DNA of 64,000 nucleotides from Beaufortia kweichowensis. Lineage: Eukaryota; Chordata; Actinopteri; Cypriniformes; Gastromyzontidae. The notes under the pieces were generated by a model. The model had not been told where the DNA came from. It did no database searches and worked only from the letters and a program-made list of their open reading frames with translations. Each line of letters begins with the position of its first letter. The stretch's first letter is position 1. The DNA is taken from positions 12,344,001 to 12,408,000 of the forward strand of contig CM032800.1 of NCBI GenBank assembly GCA_019155185.1, in the 5' to 3' direction. This document shows, one piece after another, positions 21,701-32,886 of the stretch. Position numbers and translations under genes: made by a program.

Positions 21701-23553
21701 TGCCTCTTCTCATATAATCTTTTATTTATTTACTTGTTTTTCATGAAGAAACAATTTCCCCTGGTGAGATTAAGGTGTTATACTGTTACACGATAGTGAA
21801 ATGTTCTAGTTCCTAGTCCGTTTTTCCCAAGAAACTTCAAAAAGATGAAGATTACAAGCGTAGGGCTCATCCAAGTTTGTTATAAAAACATCAAAAACAT
21901 GTGGCGCTCGCTGTTTTAGTGTATGATACGGTTAACCCAGGGATAACTCTCGAGGCAGCTGGGTTGTGTGTCTGTTTGAGAGTGAACATATATGCATATT
22001 AAGTTACACGAGGCCTAAAACAGTCCGAGTCTGACATTTAAAGAAACATACATTGATTTCTGCAAGCGCTCCACCTCCAGACAAAACGACAAAGTTGGTG
22101 AACGAAACGTCCGCGTGAAACACAACAGAACCGCACTGCACATGCTAGAACTGTGTGTCATGATTACAAAACCCCACCGCACACTCCTGAACCAACAAAA
22201 CAAGGAGTGTCTACAATCTAGATGAAAAAATAAATAACTTAAATGAGTATTGCTAAGAAATTAAATCAAAATGTACTGTTTCTCAAACAGACTTTCTTCC
22301 ATCAGCCCCAATGTGAACATGTTTTGTAAGGTAAACTTAAATAAGGTTATTACATAATTCTTCTCAAAATGACCATTCAGTCATCATTTACTTACCAAAC
22401 CTGTTTGCTTTTCTGTTTTACATAGAAACACAAAACCTGCTCTTTTCTATACAATGAAAATGAGTGGTGAGCATGGCTGACAGGCAAGATTCTTAAGGTA
22501 AGATTTGGACATTTTTCTGGTTCCAGAAGACAATAATAATGAATTTGTATGTTAATTATGTTAGTTTGTAGACTTAATTATCATCTTGATGATGGTAAAT
22601 GTCTTGGGGAAATGTCTCTTTAAAATAATATACTGGAATCACCAGACCCCATTAATGGTAACGTCAATAAAATAAGCTCACTTCTATGTCTGCTGACTGC
22701 TGCATGCGTCTGGAAATCAAGTTGGCAAAAAGAAAGTCTAATGTTTGATTGGCTTTAGATTTTAAATGTTTGGATATGCTCTGTAAGTGATTGAATAAAG
22801 GTGCAATAGTCAGATATGAAGGTGGCCTAAGTGCTGCTAAAACAAGAAACACTTTCCTTCCTCTGCCCTACAGCCTGTGACGCAGACCAGATCCCGTTCT
22901 TAAGTGTGTGTGTGCGTGTAGATTTTGAGCTGGTTGTGAACTAGCATCAGCCGTCTTATCTACACTGTCCTTCAGAGAAGACCTGCACCTTATCCATCAT
23001 GACTAGACCACAAACCCATTTATGTGCATTCTTCCCCTCCTTTTGAATGAAATTTAATATTGTATTAAATAAAAAAAACATCTTGACCAACGCTAAGGTT
23101 TTTAACCAAAAAATGGAATTTGGTCAGATCCTAGCAACAGACTACAGGCTTTTTGCTGGGTAAAGATGGGAGCTGTTTGATGACAGATGGAGGTGATGGT
23201 GGATTGATAAGCAACAGTTTTGAGCACCAGCAGCAAAAATGCTGATGTCTATAGTCAAAGGGAGGAACTGGGATGTGCAGTCGTAAAGTTACTCTGTGGA
23301 AAAGGCCGTTGTATTGTCACACTTGTGATAATTGCATTGGATATCTGTTGTGAACAGTTAAGAGGTGTGCTAAAGAGAGATTACAAATAGGAATAGGAGG
23401 TGTGCTAAAGGGAGATTATTTTACAGAAAATTACAAAGTCTAATAAAACACTTTCAGAATGTTGACCTCAGATTATACTTCTATCTTTTGGATATCAAAA
23501 CAAACAAGAGCTCAAATTACAGCTTTATGGATGTGACATTTGTCAAAACTTGA
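18764..23553. other. Non-coding flank, mostly unique sequence
   Basis: No exon is recognised. 19160-19400 and 20810-21010 are richer in G+C; the latter has CCGCGG and a small TCTCCC...GGGGAGA stem. 22360-22500 resembles one decayed end of the fold-back MITE family. An imperfect local repeat of GGTGTGCTAAAG is at 23363-23416. Confidence 0.5.
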
Positions 23554-23860
23554 ACATTTACATTTACATTTACATTTAGACATTTAGCTGACGCTTTTAT
23601 CCAAAGCGACTTACAAATATTAGGAGACAATGAAGCGATACATCAAAAGCGGCAGCAATAGTACAAAGAAGTGCTTTAGTAAGTTTACAATGTTGTGCAG
23701 TGCTAGATAAATACCTGTAGAGGAAGGAAAAGGTTTTTTTATTTTTTTTATTTTTTATGCTGTTAGGTGTTCGTGGAAAAGGTGCGTTTTTAGTAGTTTT
23801 TTAAAGGAGGTGAGGGATGTGGCAGACCGGATTGTGTTAGGGCAATGAAAGAAGTTGTTA
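23554..23860 (-). mobile_element. Fish interspersed repeat with SINE-type tail
   Basis: Begins with three ACATTT units and the core GACGCTTTTATCCAAAGCGA, then about 250 bp ending near GGGCAATGAAAG. The core is abundant in teleost genomes; on the opposite strand it forms the 3' part of tRNA-derived SINEs. Copy boundaries are approximate. Confidence 0.6.
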
Positions 23861-25338
23861 TTGTTGTTGTTATTGTATACTTGAAATGTATATTCTCGCA
23901 GAATGTATTTATTACCAATATATTGTTTGTTTATATGTTTATCGACCTCTGTTGATAGAGTCCAGACTTCACGTGAGTATTTCAGCCACCAAATATTGAC
24001 ATCTGAGCTATCAGTAAAAAATCTCTTTCATAAAAACTTTCTTTCATTGTATAGTAAATTTGCATGAAATTGCCCTTTAGTCTGATTTTTAACCTTTTTT
24101 TTAACACAATCTTATGACAAGTAATGACAACTATTCATATGGTGGCTAATAAGTATAAATTTAGTATAATTAGTATAAAAATCTAAGTTGTACATTTTAG
24201 TATGATCTGCTTTCGGCCCAATAACGGTTTATTTTACGTGTGGTGTTTCATGCTTGATTTTTACTAATAATCATACATTTTTGTTTCATTTACATTGTAC
24301 ACATTCATATGAAATTGCCACCTCATAAAACAGTTTTGTTTACCTGTGAGTTTAGGTTATTATTTGAACCCTTTCACAGGTTTTAATGGCATAATTGCAC
24401 GTCGCAACGTACAAACACATCCTATACACTGTCAATGGCAAGCCATTGTAGGTAAACATCTTAAAATCTCTTTTTTAAAAATGTATGTAAAAAGTTTCTT
24501 GTTTATTTTAAACTATCAACATCTCTATTTAAACCCTCGCTAATGAAGCCGTTCTTCACCCAGCTGAAGTGTGACCACTGATGCAGTCTAGATGGCCATG
24601 GGAAACCCTCCTCTGACTCATAGGTGTGCTGGAGTTTGAAGGAAGTTTTCGTGCAGTCAAAGGTTAGATATTTCAGAAGGCGCTAATCAAGTCGTGTTCT
24701 CCATTTCCTCTCCGTCGTTTCTTCCTCCCACCTAGCAGCTGCGTTCTGTAAGTTAAGCTTCGCACTGTAGCGCCGCTTCTCTTTCATCTCACGTTCTCAT
24801 TAGCATTGCAAAGACTCGCTCGTAGTTAAGGTTGCTCACGGAGAAGTGGCTGGCCGGGCAAGGAGGGAATACTTGTATAACAGTCCAATAAATATCAGGG
24901 CTACGTTTATTGGTTCTGAAGCCTATTTGCTATTTGTTGGGAACTCTAAACCAAGGAAGGGTCCTGGCGAAGTGCTGGGGTGGTGCTCCTTTCTGGGTCA
25001 GCGAGAACATTGAGGAAATCCACTATGACATTAACAGGCTGCTATAGGAAGTGTTGTTGGATTAAACCAACGTAGCGCTGGCGGGCGGCTGGAAAGGTTG
25101 GGGTTGGGAAATCGTGAAGGCTGGTGTTGATCTAGGGGCTGGTGCTGAATTTTGGCTTGGGTGCTAATGATGCGGATTTGTGAGTTTGGAGCCCTCTACC
25201 ACGAGGGTCTCTGTTAGCAAGAGGTGACTCATAGGTGTGGCCCGGTTCCTGTTCCTCAATTGCGCCCCAGACACAGGGCGTGTCATCTAGTGGAGATGAC
25301 AGAACACAACATTGAATCACTAATGGCTCTGTGCCGAG
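23861..25338. other. Non-coding flank with candidate element
   Basis: A+T-rich to 24550, then a complex G+C-balanced island 24560-25110. The island includes GTTCTCATTAGCATTGCAAAG and CCAATAAATATCAGGG motifs. No open frame of note. Confidence 0.45.
24560..24930. promoter_or_regulatory. Candidate regulatory island
   Basis: A repeat-free stretch with mixed motifs: TTAGCATTGCAAAG (octamer-like), CCAATAAATA and a CpG-containing core (GTAGCGCCGC). It stands out from A+T-rich flanks. Function is inferred from composition only. Confidence 0.22.
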
Positions 25339-25339
25339 T

Positions 25340-25379
<40 letters not shown>

Positions 25380-25384
25380 TTTCT
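25339..25384. repeat. (CTTT)n microsatellite
   Basis: About eleven uninterrupted CTTT units. Confidence 0.95.
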
Positions 25385-25440
25385 TAATATAAAGATCTCT
25401 ACCAATTTATCAGGTTCTCCCAATTTATAATAATTTTGAT

Positions 25441-25850
25441 GTACAGCACCAGTCAAAAGTTTGGAAACACTTACTCACTGTTGTTTAGATTATTTCCCAC
25501 ATTTTAGAATAGTAGTAAACTTGTAAAACCATAAAACAACACGATTGTAACTGTAGGAATTATGTTGTGACTAAAAGCATCCAAAATAAATGAACAGCAT
25601 GTTATATTTGATCATTTTCAAAAGTAGAATTTGTAAAGTCATACTTTTGACATTTTATTATTCAGCTTCTTGAGGTCTCAACCTGAAAAGCTTTTTAAAC
25701 AGCATTGAAGAAATTTGCTGGACTCTTAGTGGCTGCTTTTTATTTATTATTTGGTTCAAGTAATCCATTTCAAAACTATTTTTTAAAATACATTTAAGAA
25801 ATTCATTTTGGTACAATTATATTTTTGTCTTATAGAGATCCCTGCATTAG
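25441..25850. mobile_element. Tc1-like transposon remnant, copy 1
   Basis: Starts with CACCAGTCAAAAGTTTGGA, the terminal sequence of a widespread fish Tc1-like family. It goes on with the degraded part CAGCTTCTTGAGGTCTCAACC, which in intact relatives lies in the transposase region. No open transposase remains, so it is non-autonomous and old. Confidence 0.6.
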
Positions 25851-26780
25851 ATCAAAGAGCTTGAGTATTGATGCAAAATCGCAACACAGAATTTGGGTCT
25901 TGTGTGCATTTACTCCACATCTCTTATATAGATGTAAACATGGCAGCAAAACCGAAAGCCTTTTCTCCTGCTTATAGTGTTGCAATGCTTACTTTCAAAC
26001 GCAAACAAATAGAAACAACCAGTAATAAAAACTGGAATGGGAATAATCATCTTACATTACACTGACAGATGCAATAATTACATAACTGACTGTTTGATTA
26101 ATACCTCACTGTTGCGTAATCGGGTTTTGTGGCTTTGCTTCCAGAGAGGCCCTTTCCAGAATCATCCAGTTCTGAGGAAAGTCCAACTCTTTGTCCTTTT
26201 ACTCGGGTCACAAGAAGTCGGAATGTTCCGGAAAGAGCTCACGGAAGCGAGGCTATCAGCTCACGAGCCCCTCCACAGCCCGCTCGTACCCGGCCAACCC
26301 GCCGCCCAGCATCTAAGGTGATGATTACAATTTGATAAGACCCACGAGGGTCTGGAGTTTAGGCGAAAACTCTGAGGGAAAGAGAATGGGGCCCGTGGGC
26401 TTGAGTAGCCGGCCCCTCATAGCTGTCTCTCATCACGCCATTGACCCCCCAGGAAGCTTTAGATGCCAGGACCGGTTTCATAATTCTCTTATCCCGACGA
26501 ATCTGCGAGATAAGCTGGGAGGAGTTGAAAGTGTAAACGGAGCGCCGTGGTCCTGGAATCCTGTTGCAGGCTCATTTTTTTTTCAGCCCCCCAGCATCGT
26601 TTACAGCAGGTATCCTCCCCCTGCGCAATGACTTAGAACTGCGATCATGTGTTTTTCTGTGTGTGTGTTTGGATTCTGCCATATGTGTGTGGTGGGTATG
26701 AGACTTTGACCTCTGCCAGAGAAAAAACTGGACTGCTCAAAGTTTAAACATACTTCTCAGTTTTTCCCTTAAAGTCTAAT
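25851..26780. other. Non-coding flank with GATA-rich island
   Basis: The part 26100-26630 is G+C-balanced and repeat-free, unlike its neighbours. Open frames of 94-99 codons here have no recognisable family. See the regulatory entry within it. Confidence 0.5.
26100..26530. promoter_or_regulatory. Candidate enhancer with three GATA motifs
   Basis: GATAAG occurs at 26334-26339 and 26509-26514, and its reverse CTTATC at 26488-26493, all inside one complex stretch. A TGATGATTACAATTT homeodomain-type motif is adjacent. Clustered motifs suggest an enhancer; not proof. Confidence 0.3.
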
Positions 26781-27045
26781 TTTAAGAGGAAGTTCAACCA
26801 AAACTGAAAATTCTGTCAGCATTTACTCACTCTCATGTTGTCTACTTTATATATCACAAAAAGTGATGCAAGGCAGAATGTTAGGGACTGACTGCCTTTA
26901 TTTCCGTTGTATAGAAAAGTGGTGCCAACATCCTTCAAAATGTATTCTAATAAAAGTGAAAAAGTGATATGAGCTTGGAATACCATGAGGTACGTTAATG
27001 GCTGCAAAATTGACATTTTTTGCTAAACAAACCCTTTAAGTATCA
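26781..27045. mobile_element. Fold-back MITE, decayed copy
   Basis: Opens with AGGAAGTTCAACCAAAACTG followed by TCTGTCAGCATTTACTCA. Its end (AAACAAACCCTTTAAG) matches the reversed start of the family whose consensus begins AAAGGGATAGTTCACCC. Confidence 0.5.
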
Positions 27046-28085
27046 ACGTTTGCCAGATGTTTCTTTTTAAATTCCTAACGGCAAATTAAAACAAACACAC
27101 CAATATACAGTAGGAGTTTAAAGTTATAAAATGTAGAGAGCATACCTAAGATAATTTGGTTTGGAAAGAAATTTATGATGAGTTCATATTGAAATTTTTT
27201 ACTTTAATTGCAGACTTTGGTATCTTGCAAAAATCCAACAAGGACTGCACACATATAGCAAGCAAACCACAAAAAACAGTAACAAAAAATAATTTAATTC
27301 CATATTCTCACAACAGGTGATTGGTTGCAAATCTCAGCCAGTATGAGAAATTGTTGCAATCGCTTCTGAAACATCACTAAAGTCTGCTAAGGTCTAAAAA
27401 AAATCTGAAGAACTCTTTCTAGGGCTGTCTAGGAGAAACAAATGAGATATTAAAGAGCTCTGACTAATGATTTTTCTTTTTGTGAGCTCAGTCGACCCTA
27501 CAGCCTCATCAGGACCTCCTCCCCGTCCCCACACACCCCACTCAGATAGTCGAAAATTGACTGATCTGTAAAAAAAAAGAAAGAACAAAAAAAGAGAGAG
27601 AGAAGGCTTCGGTCACATCCTGTGACCGGCACTGATTTCCTTAGTCTGAACGCAGCCCTGGAGTATATCTCGAGCTCAGTGTCACGTTTGTATATGTTTC
27701 CAAAGATCACTGAGAAAGTGAGTTGGTTGGGGGGGTGCAGACCTGTGTGCGTTTAAAGCATGGCCCTTTCTCTGACATAAATCTGTGTCCTGGAGAGCGG
27801 ATGTGGCTACTGGGGAATGCGTTAATTGATCCACAGATCACATGAATCGTACAAACAAAGGTTTAAACAGAACTGTGGCCCTTTAACCCCCTCTCCCCCC
27901 AAACAACCAGATTTAATGGGCTCTTCCTCTGGCCCATATGAACGAAAAATCACTAGTGAGGTGTTTTTGATATCTTAGTTGATTCACCTAGACCAAGAAT
28001 TGAGAACAATTTCATTTTTTCTTTTGTGTCTCTAGAGTTTCACAAGAAATCTCAAGTCACACAGATTGCTCAGATTTGCCACGAT
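27046..28085. other. Non-coding flank
   Basis: Unique A+T-rich sequence, with a short A/GA-rich tract at 27566-27602. The rest includes short G+C-richer parts near 27600-27800. No gene or full repeat seen. Confidence 0.5.
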
Positions 28086-28268
28086 ACACTCTTAAGAATG
28101 AAGGTTGCTAAAAGGTTATTTTTTTAGACTGTCGGAAAGAAACTTTAATATTTTTATTGCACAATTCTTCATTTTTTGTATTCTTAGTTCTTTATAGTAA
28201 AAAAAAGATTTCTTTAGACTAAAAAAATAAGAAACTTTGACTGAAAGGTTCTTTGAGGAACCAAAAAT
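28086..28268. mobile_element. Cyprinid MITE of the ACTCTTAA family
   Basis: Begins CACTCTTAAGAATGAAGGTT and ends AAAGGTTCTTTGAGGAACC, both typical of a short non-autonomous repeat family in cyprinids. Related to 1861-1906 and 39390-39636. Confidence 0.5.
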
Positions 28269-29739
28269 TCATATTTATAATCAACTACTCCCATAAAGAA
28301 ACGATCTGAAGTAATTAACACTTTTGTCTCATTGGTTTCTTTCTTTTCTTCTAAGGAATTTGAAAAGAAACTTTGATGCAAAACCAATTCTCTGGCAAGA
28401 ACACCGTTAACTTCCCAGCAATATAACTGTCCTCGGTGCGAATTGTTCACTTCTTTTTTAACCTGACAACATTGCACAGTCCATCTGTGTATGATGCTGA
28501 GGATAATTGACGGTTCCTCATGTGGTAATGAGCATTTGGAAGTGTAATTCTGGATGCTGTACAGCCTGTAATTAGCTTTTATATCACCTGAGGTAACGTG
28601 ACTCACTTCTTTAGAAGTCGCTGATGTGTTTAATGAGCCGGAAACTGATAGAGTCATCGACTTCATCCAATCCATCATCCCTTCTGATCTGCTTCTCCCA
28701 GAGAATCCTATTGAGTCATAAACAAGCACAAATGGGTTTATTGGTTACAACTCTCATTGAAGAAGCACAAATTATTCTGTCATTTGTTTCAAAACGTACT
28801 TTTTCGCTTGCTTCACTCGTCTTGGTCCCACCCCTTTACTTTACTCTGCTTGTTCTTCACGCCGTGTTTTAGCAGGCCTAGATTATAGAGTGCCGGAGCA
28901 TTTCTTAGATATCACAGTAATACAGTAATGGCTTGGCATGAGAGGAGTCGCCCTTTAATTATGCTTTGCCAATTTCGCAGGGGCTGTATTTTTTCTTTTC
29001 TCCTTTCTTCCTATTCTTTCAGAGCCATAGCTGTCTCCTTCCTTTCATCTCTGTCCTCACCTGATTGTGGACAGGTGTGAATTTAAGAGTACGGTGAGTA
29101 GCAACGCTAAATAACATGCTTGTAGAGTAAAGTCACGCTACTCTCTTTTTTGTAATGAGACTTCAGACTCATCTTCTTTGTATCACACAATGTCTGTCCA
29201 TCCTATTTGGGACTTGTGATTCATTTAGGACATGTCAGAGCAGTCACCTTTATGGCTGGGGGCTTATGACAAACAATTCCAGTCTGGTTTATCCTCGCTA
29301 AAGAGTGATTTATTGATTTTCTCACAATAATTAGTACGGTTGACTACTTGTATGTACTTATTTTTTATGTAGGTTTAGGGTAGCTTTGGTTGGTTATAAA
29401 CCTGTTTTTGGGGTAATTGTGAGGTCATCCCGTTGCATAACTAGTTATTGTAGTAAATAGAAATGACTGGTGTGCTTGTTGTCAGACAGTCATTTTAAAT
29501 GTAGTTCCGCTCTTTGGGTTTCTTTAAATGGCCTCACCCGTCTTTAAAACTGTAATGTATTGTTCTTTGGAGGATGCGGTGCAGAAAATTATTAGGAATT
29601 AGTTTGGTAAATATTGCACATTAGACTCTATAGCATGAGAATCACAGCAACATGCACCTGCTCAAAACACTAGAAATAACTTCTGTAAAATGGATAATTT
29701 GAATGAATATATATTTTTTTTAATAATTTGGATGGATAA
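28269..29739. other. Non-coding flank
   Basis: Contains a 171-codon minus-strand open frame (28214-28729) with no recognisable domain. On the plus strand the same stretch has CCTGTAATTAGC and ATCACCTGAGGTAACGTGAC, which look more like regulatory than coding sequence. Nothing else is recognised. Confidence 0.45.
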
Positions 29740-29895
29740 AAAAGCATTTATTCACCCCCATTGACTTTCATTGTATGGAAACAAAACAACTGAGACATTT
29801 CTCAAAATACATTCTTTTGTGTTGCACTGAAGAACGAGTCAAATACAGTAACACTTTTGAATGACATGATGGTGAATAAATGATGATTGCTTATT
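29740..29895. mobile_element. Fold-back MITE, half copy
   Basis: Contains TTGACTTTCATTGTATGGAA, GAGACATTTCTCAAAATAC, TTCTTTTGTGTT and ends GACATGATGGTGAATAAATG: the inner and right part of the family; the left arm is missing. Confidence 0.6.
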
Positions 29896-30466
29896 CAATG
29901 TATGTGTATTTATCCACAAGAATTTCCCATGATCCTCAGCCAATTGCCCCATAAACATGACCCCTTACAAAGAGAACAAGGCAAACTCTCAATTGTAATT
30001 GTTAGAGTATAGTCACTAAGGGTTGTTACTTAAAGGATGTCCTACAACCTTAGGTTGAGCAATGGGCCGGGCTTGGGTGAGTTTTTCATAGTCCATAAGG
30101 ACTAGAACCATCTGAAAAGCTCTAGATCTTCTCTCTTCTGATTCCAGAAACATTTGTGGTGATGTGAGTCAGGTCCAGTTGATAAACCTGGAGACTGATG
30201 CCTCAGCCTTTCAGCTGAAAGTAAGCTGCCCTGCTGGAACATCTGGGTGGGTGATCCAGTCGGCCAGGCGGTTCACCACACCTCTTTCTAGTGGATTGAA
30301 CTGTTCTGTCTGAGAATGTACGTTCCTTTTGTTAGCTTAAGGGATTGACTTCAATTAATCCCTTCTTTCATGTTTGTGTGAGCTACATGCCTGCTTCTGT
30401 ACCGATCCAACATTCTTCTCTGTCAGTAATAGCCATTCTTACGACACTGCTATTAAAAACAGCTAA
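29896..30466. other. Non-coding flank
   Basis: Unique sequence with no recognisable gene or repeat. Confidence 0.5.
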
Positions 30467-30815
30467 TAAAGGAATAGTCCACCCAAAAATGTTAATGCTG
30501 CCATTAGTTACCATTGTGATGCTCCAAACCTGTTCGACTTTGTCTTGTGGATTGAAAAGGGTACATTTTCAAAGAATATACTGAGGACCAGGGATGTCAA
30601 GGTTCACAATTACAAAAATTATACTATGAAATTATATAAAATTTTACTATAAAAATTTTGTATAAAAATGAAATTTCTCAGGGGTGTTCATACAATGGAA
30701 GTCAATGGGAGTCAATGTTGTTTGGTTACCAACATTGTTTAGAATATCTTGATACAGGTTTGAAATGACATGAGGATTAATAAATTATGAAAACTTTTAA
30801 GTCAAATAGTAGTTT
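30467..30815. mobile_element. Fold-back MITE with an insertion or rearrangement
   Basis: Left arm AAAGGAATAGTCCACCCAAA at 30470. The right part (ATGGAAGTCAATGGGAGTCA, TTGTTTGGTTACCAACATTG, GAAATGACATGAGGATTAAT) lies 200 bp further. An A+T-rich stretch of about 90 bp with repeated AAATTATA motifs interrupts the middle. Confidence 0.6.
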
Positions 30816-32218
30816 TTATGTGATGACATAACACACAAATCATATGGATCATGTTTTTTTTATAATTGTACAGCTTTCCACCATATATTGGGGCCAGTAC
30901 ATTCTATGTGCCCCGCCAAAGCAAAGCAAAGGATTTGGAAGGACAAAAGGGTAAGTACGCAATGACAGAATTTTTAATTTTTGGGTAAAAACGATGCATT
31001 CATCATGTACATCCGCAGTCTGAAGTAATCTCCGGATTCTCATCTTTGTAATGCGCATACCTCTGAGACCCGAGTGCATATGGAGCCCAGCAGCTTGTTA
31101 GGTCATCTACGTTCTCTTGTGTGCAACCCAGGGCGGGTGAAGGTCTGCTCTTCATCACACGTCTGTCTTCATAAGCTCGTCTGCTCATTAAAGCTCTTTA
31201 GCGGCTGTGTTCAGAACCGATAAATCAGCGGTGTAATAGGGGCATGTTAGCGCAGATAGGAGCCTTCTCAGTTACTTCCCTCAGGAGAGAACCTGGTCCT
31301 TGAGTTTTAACTCAAATCAAAAAAGTAACACATACTGATCAAAGGACAGCTGGCTACATGATTGGTTTATTCAGTATTACATTCCCACAGAATACATTTT
31401 TCATCATGGGTTATGGTGGTGTATGCGTATCTACATGTGTCTGAGTAAATGTGTCTCGCCGTGGCAGGTGTGGTGGGTTGGAGGGCATTTTTTCATTACG
31501 AACCTGCACATCTGTGTGTGTGTTTGTGTGCGTATGATCTTGCATGTGTTTAAGAGAGTGAGGGAGACGTGGACCTGGGGCCGTTTTGGGGTGAGGTCTC
31601 TTTGTTATTGCTCAGTGGATGATTCCTGCTAGTATTGGGGCTTCTTGTGTTTGCTTTGGGGAGTGGTTCCATATGCACGGCCCGCAGAGACATCTGGCCG
31701 CGAGAGCAGGAGACCGACCGCGTTCGGACGCCTTTCTTGGCCTCTCTTTCACGGAACATCACCAAGAGAGCTGCACCTGCCTTTTCTGTCCACGTTGTTG
31801 TGTCTTACACATGTACGATATTCTCGGTGTGGTTTTCACTGTGGCTGCACAGGGGGTTCGAGCGGAAAGGGTTTATGGCCTGCGCCAGGTCTGGCCGTTG
31901 CCCTGTGCGTCGACGGGGAAAGTCTGTTCCATCATGTTAAGAATACTTAACACTTCCCGAGACTGGGAGAACGTTCCCTGCAGGATGGAAAAGGTCTTTT
32001 AATAACCTCTTCCCACTCACATAGGGCTCTCTGGGGGAAAAACAGATTTAAACAATTATCAGGCTACTGTACAAGACCGGCGCACAGAGAACGGCTCTAA
32101 ATTACAGTGCTTAAACTGTCCAAAAATATGCTGTGCTACCTCAAGGAAAGAACATGTTATGCATGACATAAATAATTGATATCAGTTCTGCTCTGCACGG
32201 CATTGTTCTACTTATATT
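30816..32218. other. Non-coding flank with G+C-rich island
   Basis: 31400-32000 is G+C-balanced, with GT-rich stretches near 31512-31530. Three overlapping plus-strand frames of 101-127 codons (31619-32002) arise from the lack of stops; none looks like a protein. No transposon seen. Confidence 0.45.
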
Positions 32219-32386
<168 letters not shown>

Positions 32387-32608
32387 GAGAGGGGCTTTAA
32401 GATCTGTGAGGAAAAGAAAGAGAGGAAATCGAACATGTAACAGGCATTGCAGTGTTAGTGAAACTACCCTGAAACTAATATAATTTATTATTTGATCGGA
32501 TGATCATTTTCTGGTGGAAACTTTAGCTTTTTTAAAAACATAATACAAATGATGGTGACAGCATCTTTTAAACAGTATTACTCTTCATATTCTGCTATTA
32601 AAGAGGGC

Positions 32609-32886
32609 TTAAAGGGATAGTTTACCCAAAAATAAAAAATCATTTTATCATTTATTCACCAACACAATATCAAACCTGTATTACTTTCTTTCTTCTTCAG
32701 AACACAATAGAAGATATTTTAAAGAACGTTCGTAACCAAACAACATTGACTGACATTGGCCGACAAAACCGAAACATTTCCCAAAATATCTTCTTTTGTG
32801 TTTCTCTGAAGTGTCGCATGCAGTTTTTGAATGAGGGTTATTAAATTATGACATAAATTTTATGTTTGGGTGAAGTATCCGTTTAA
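32609..32886. mobile_element. Fold-back MITE, near full length
   Basis: Begins TTAAAGGGATAGTTTACCCA and ends TTTGGGTGAAGTATCCGTTT, so both terminal repeats are present. The inner part has AACCAAACAACATTGACTGA and ATATCTTCTTTTGTGTTTC. Confidence 0.75.
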
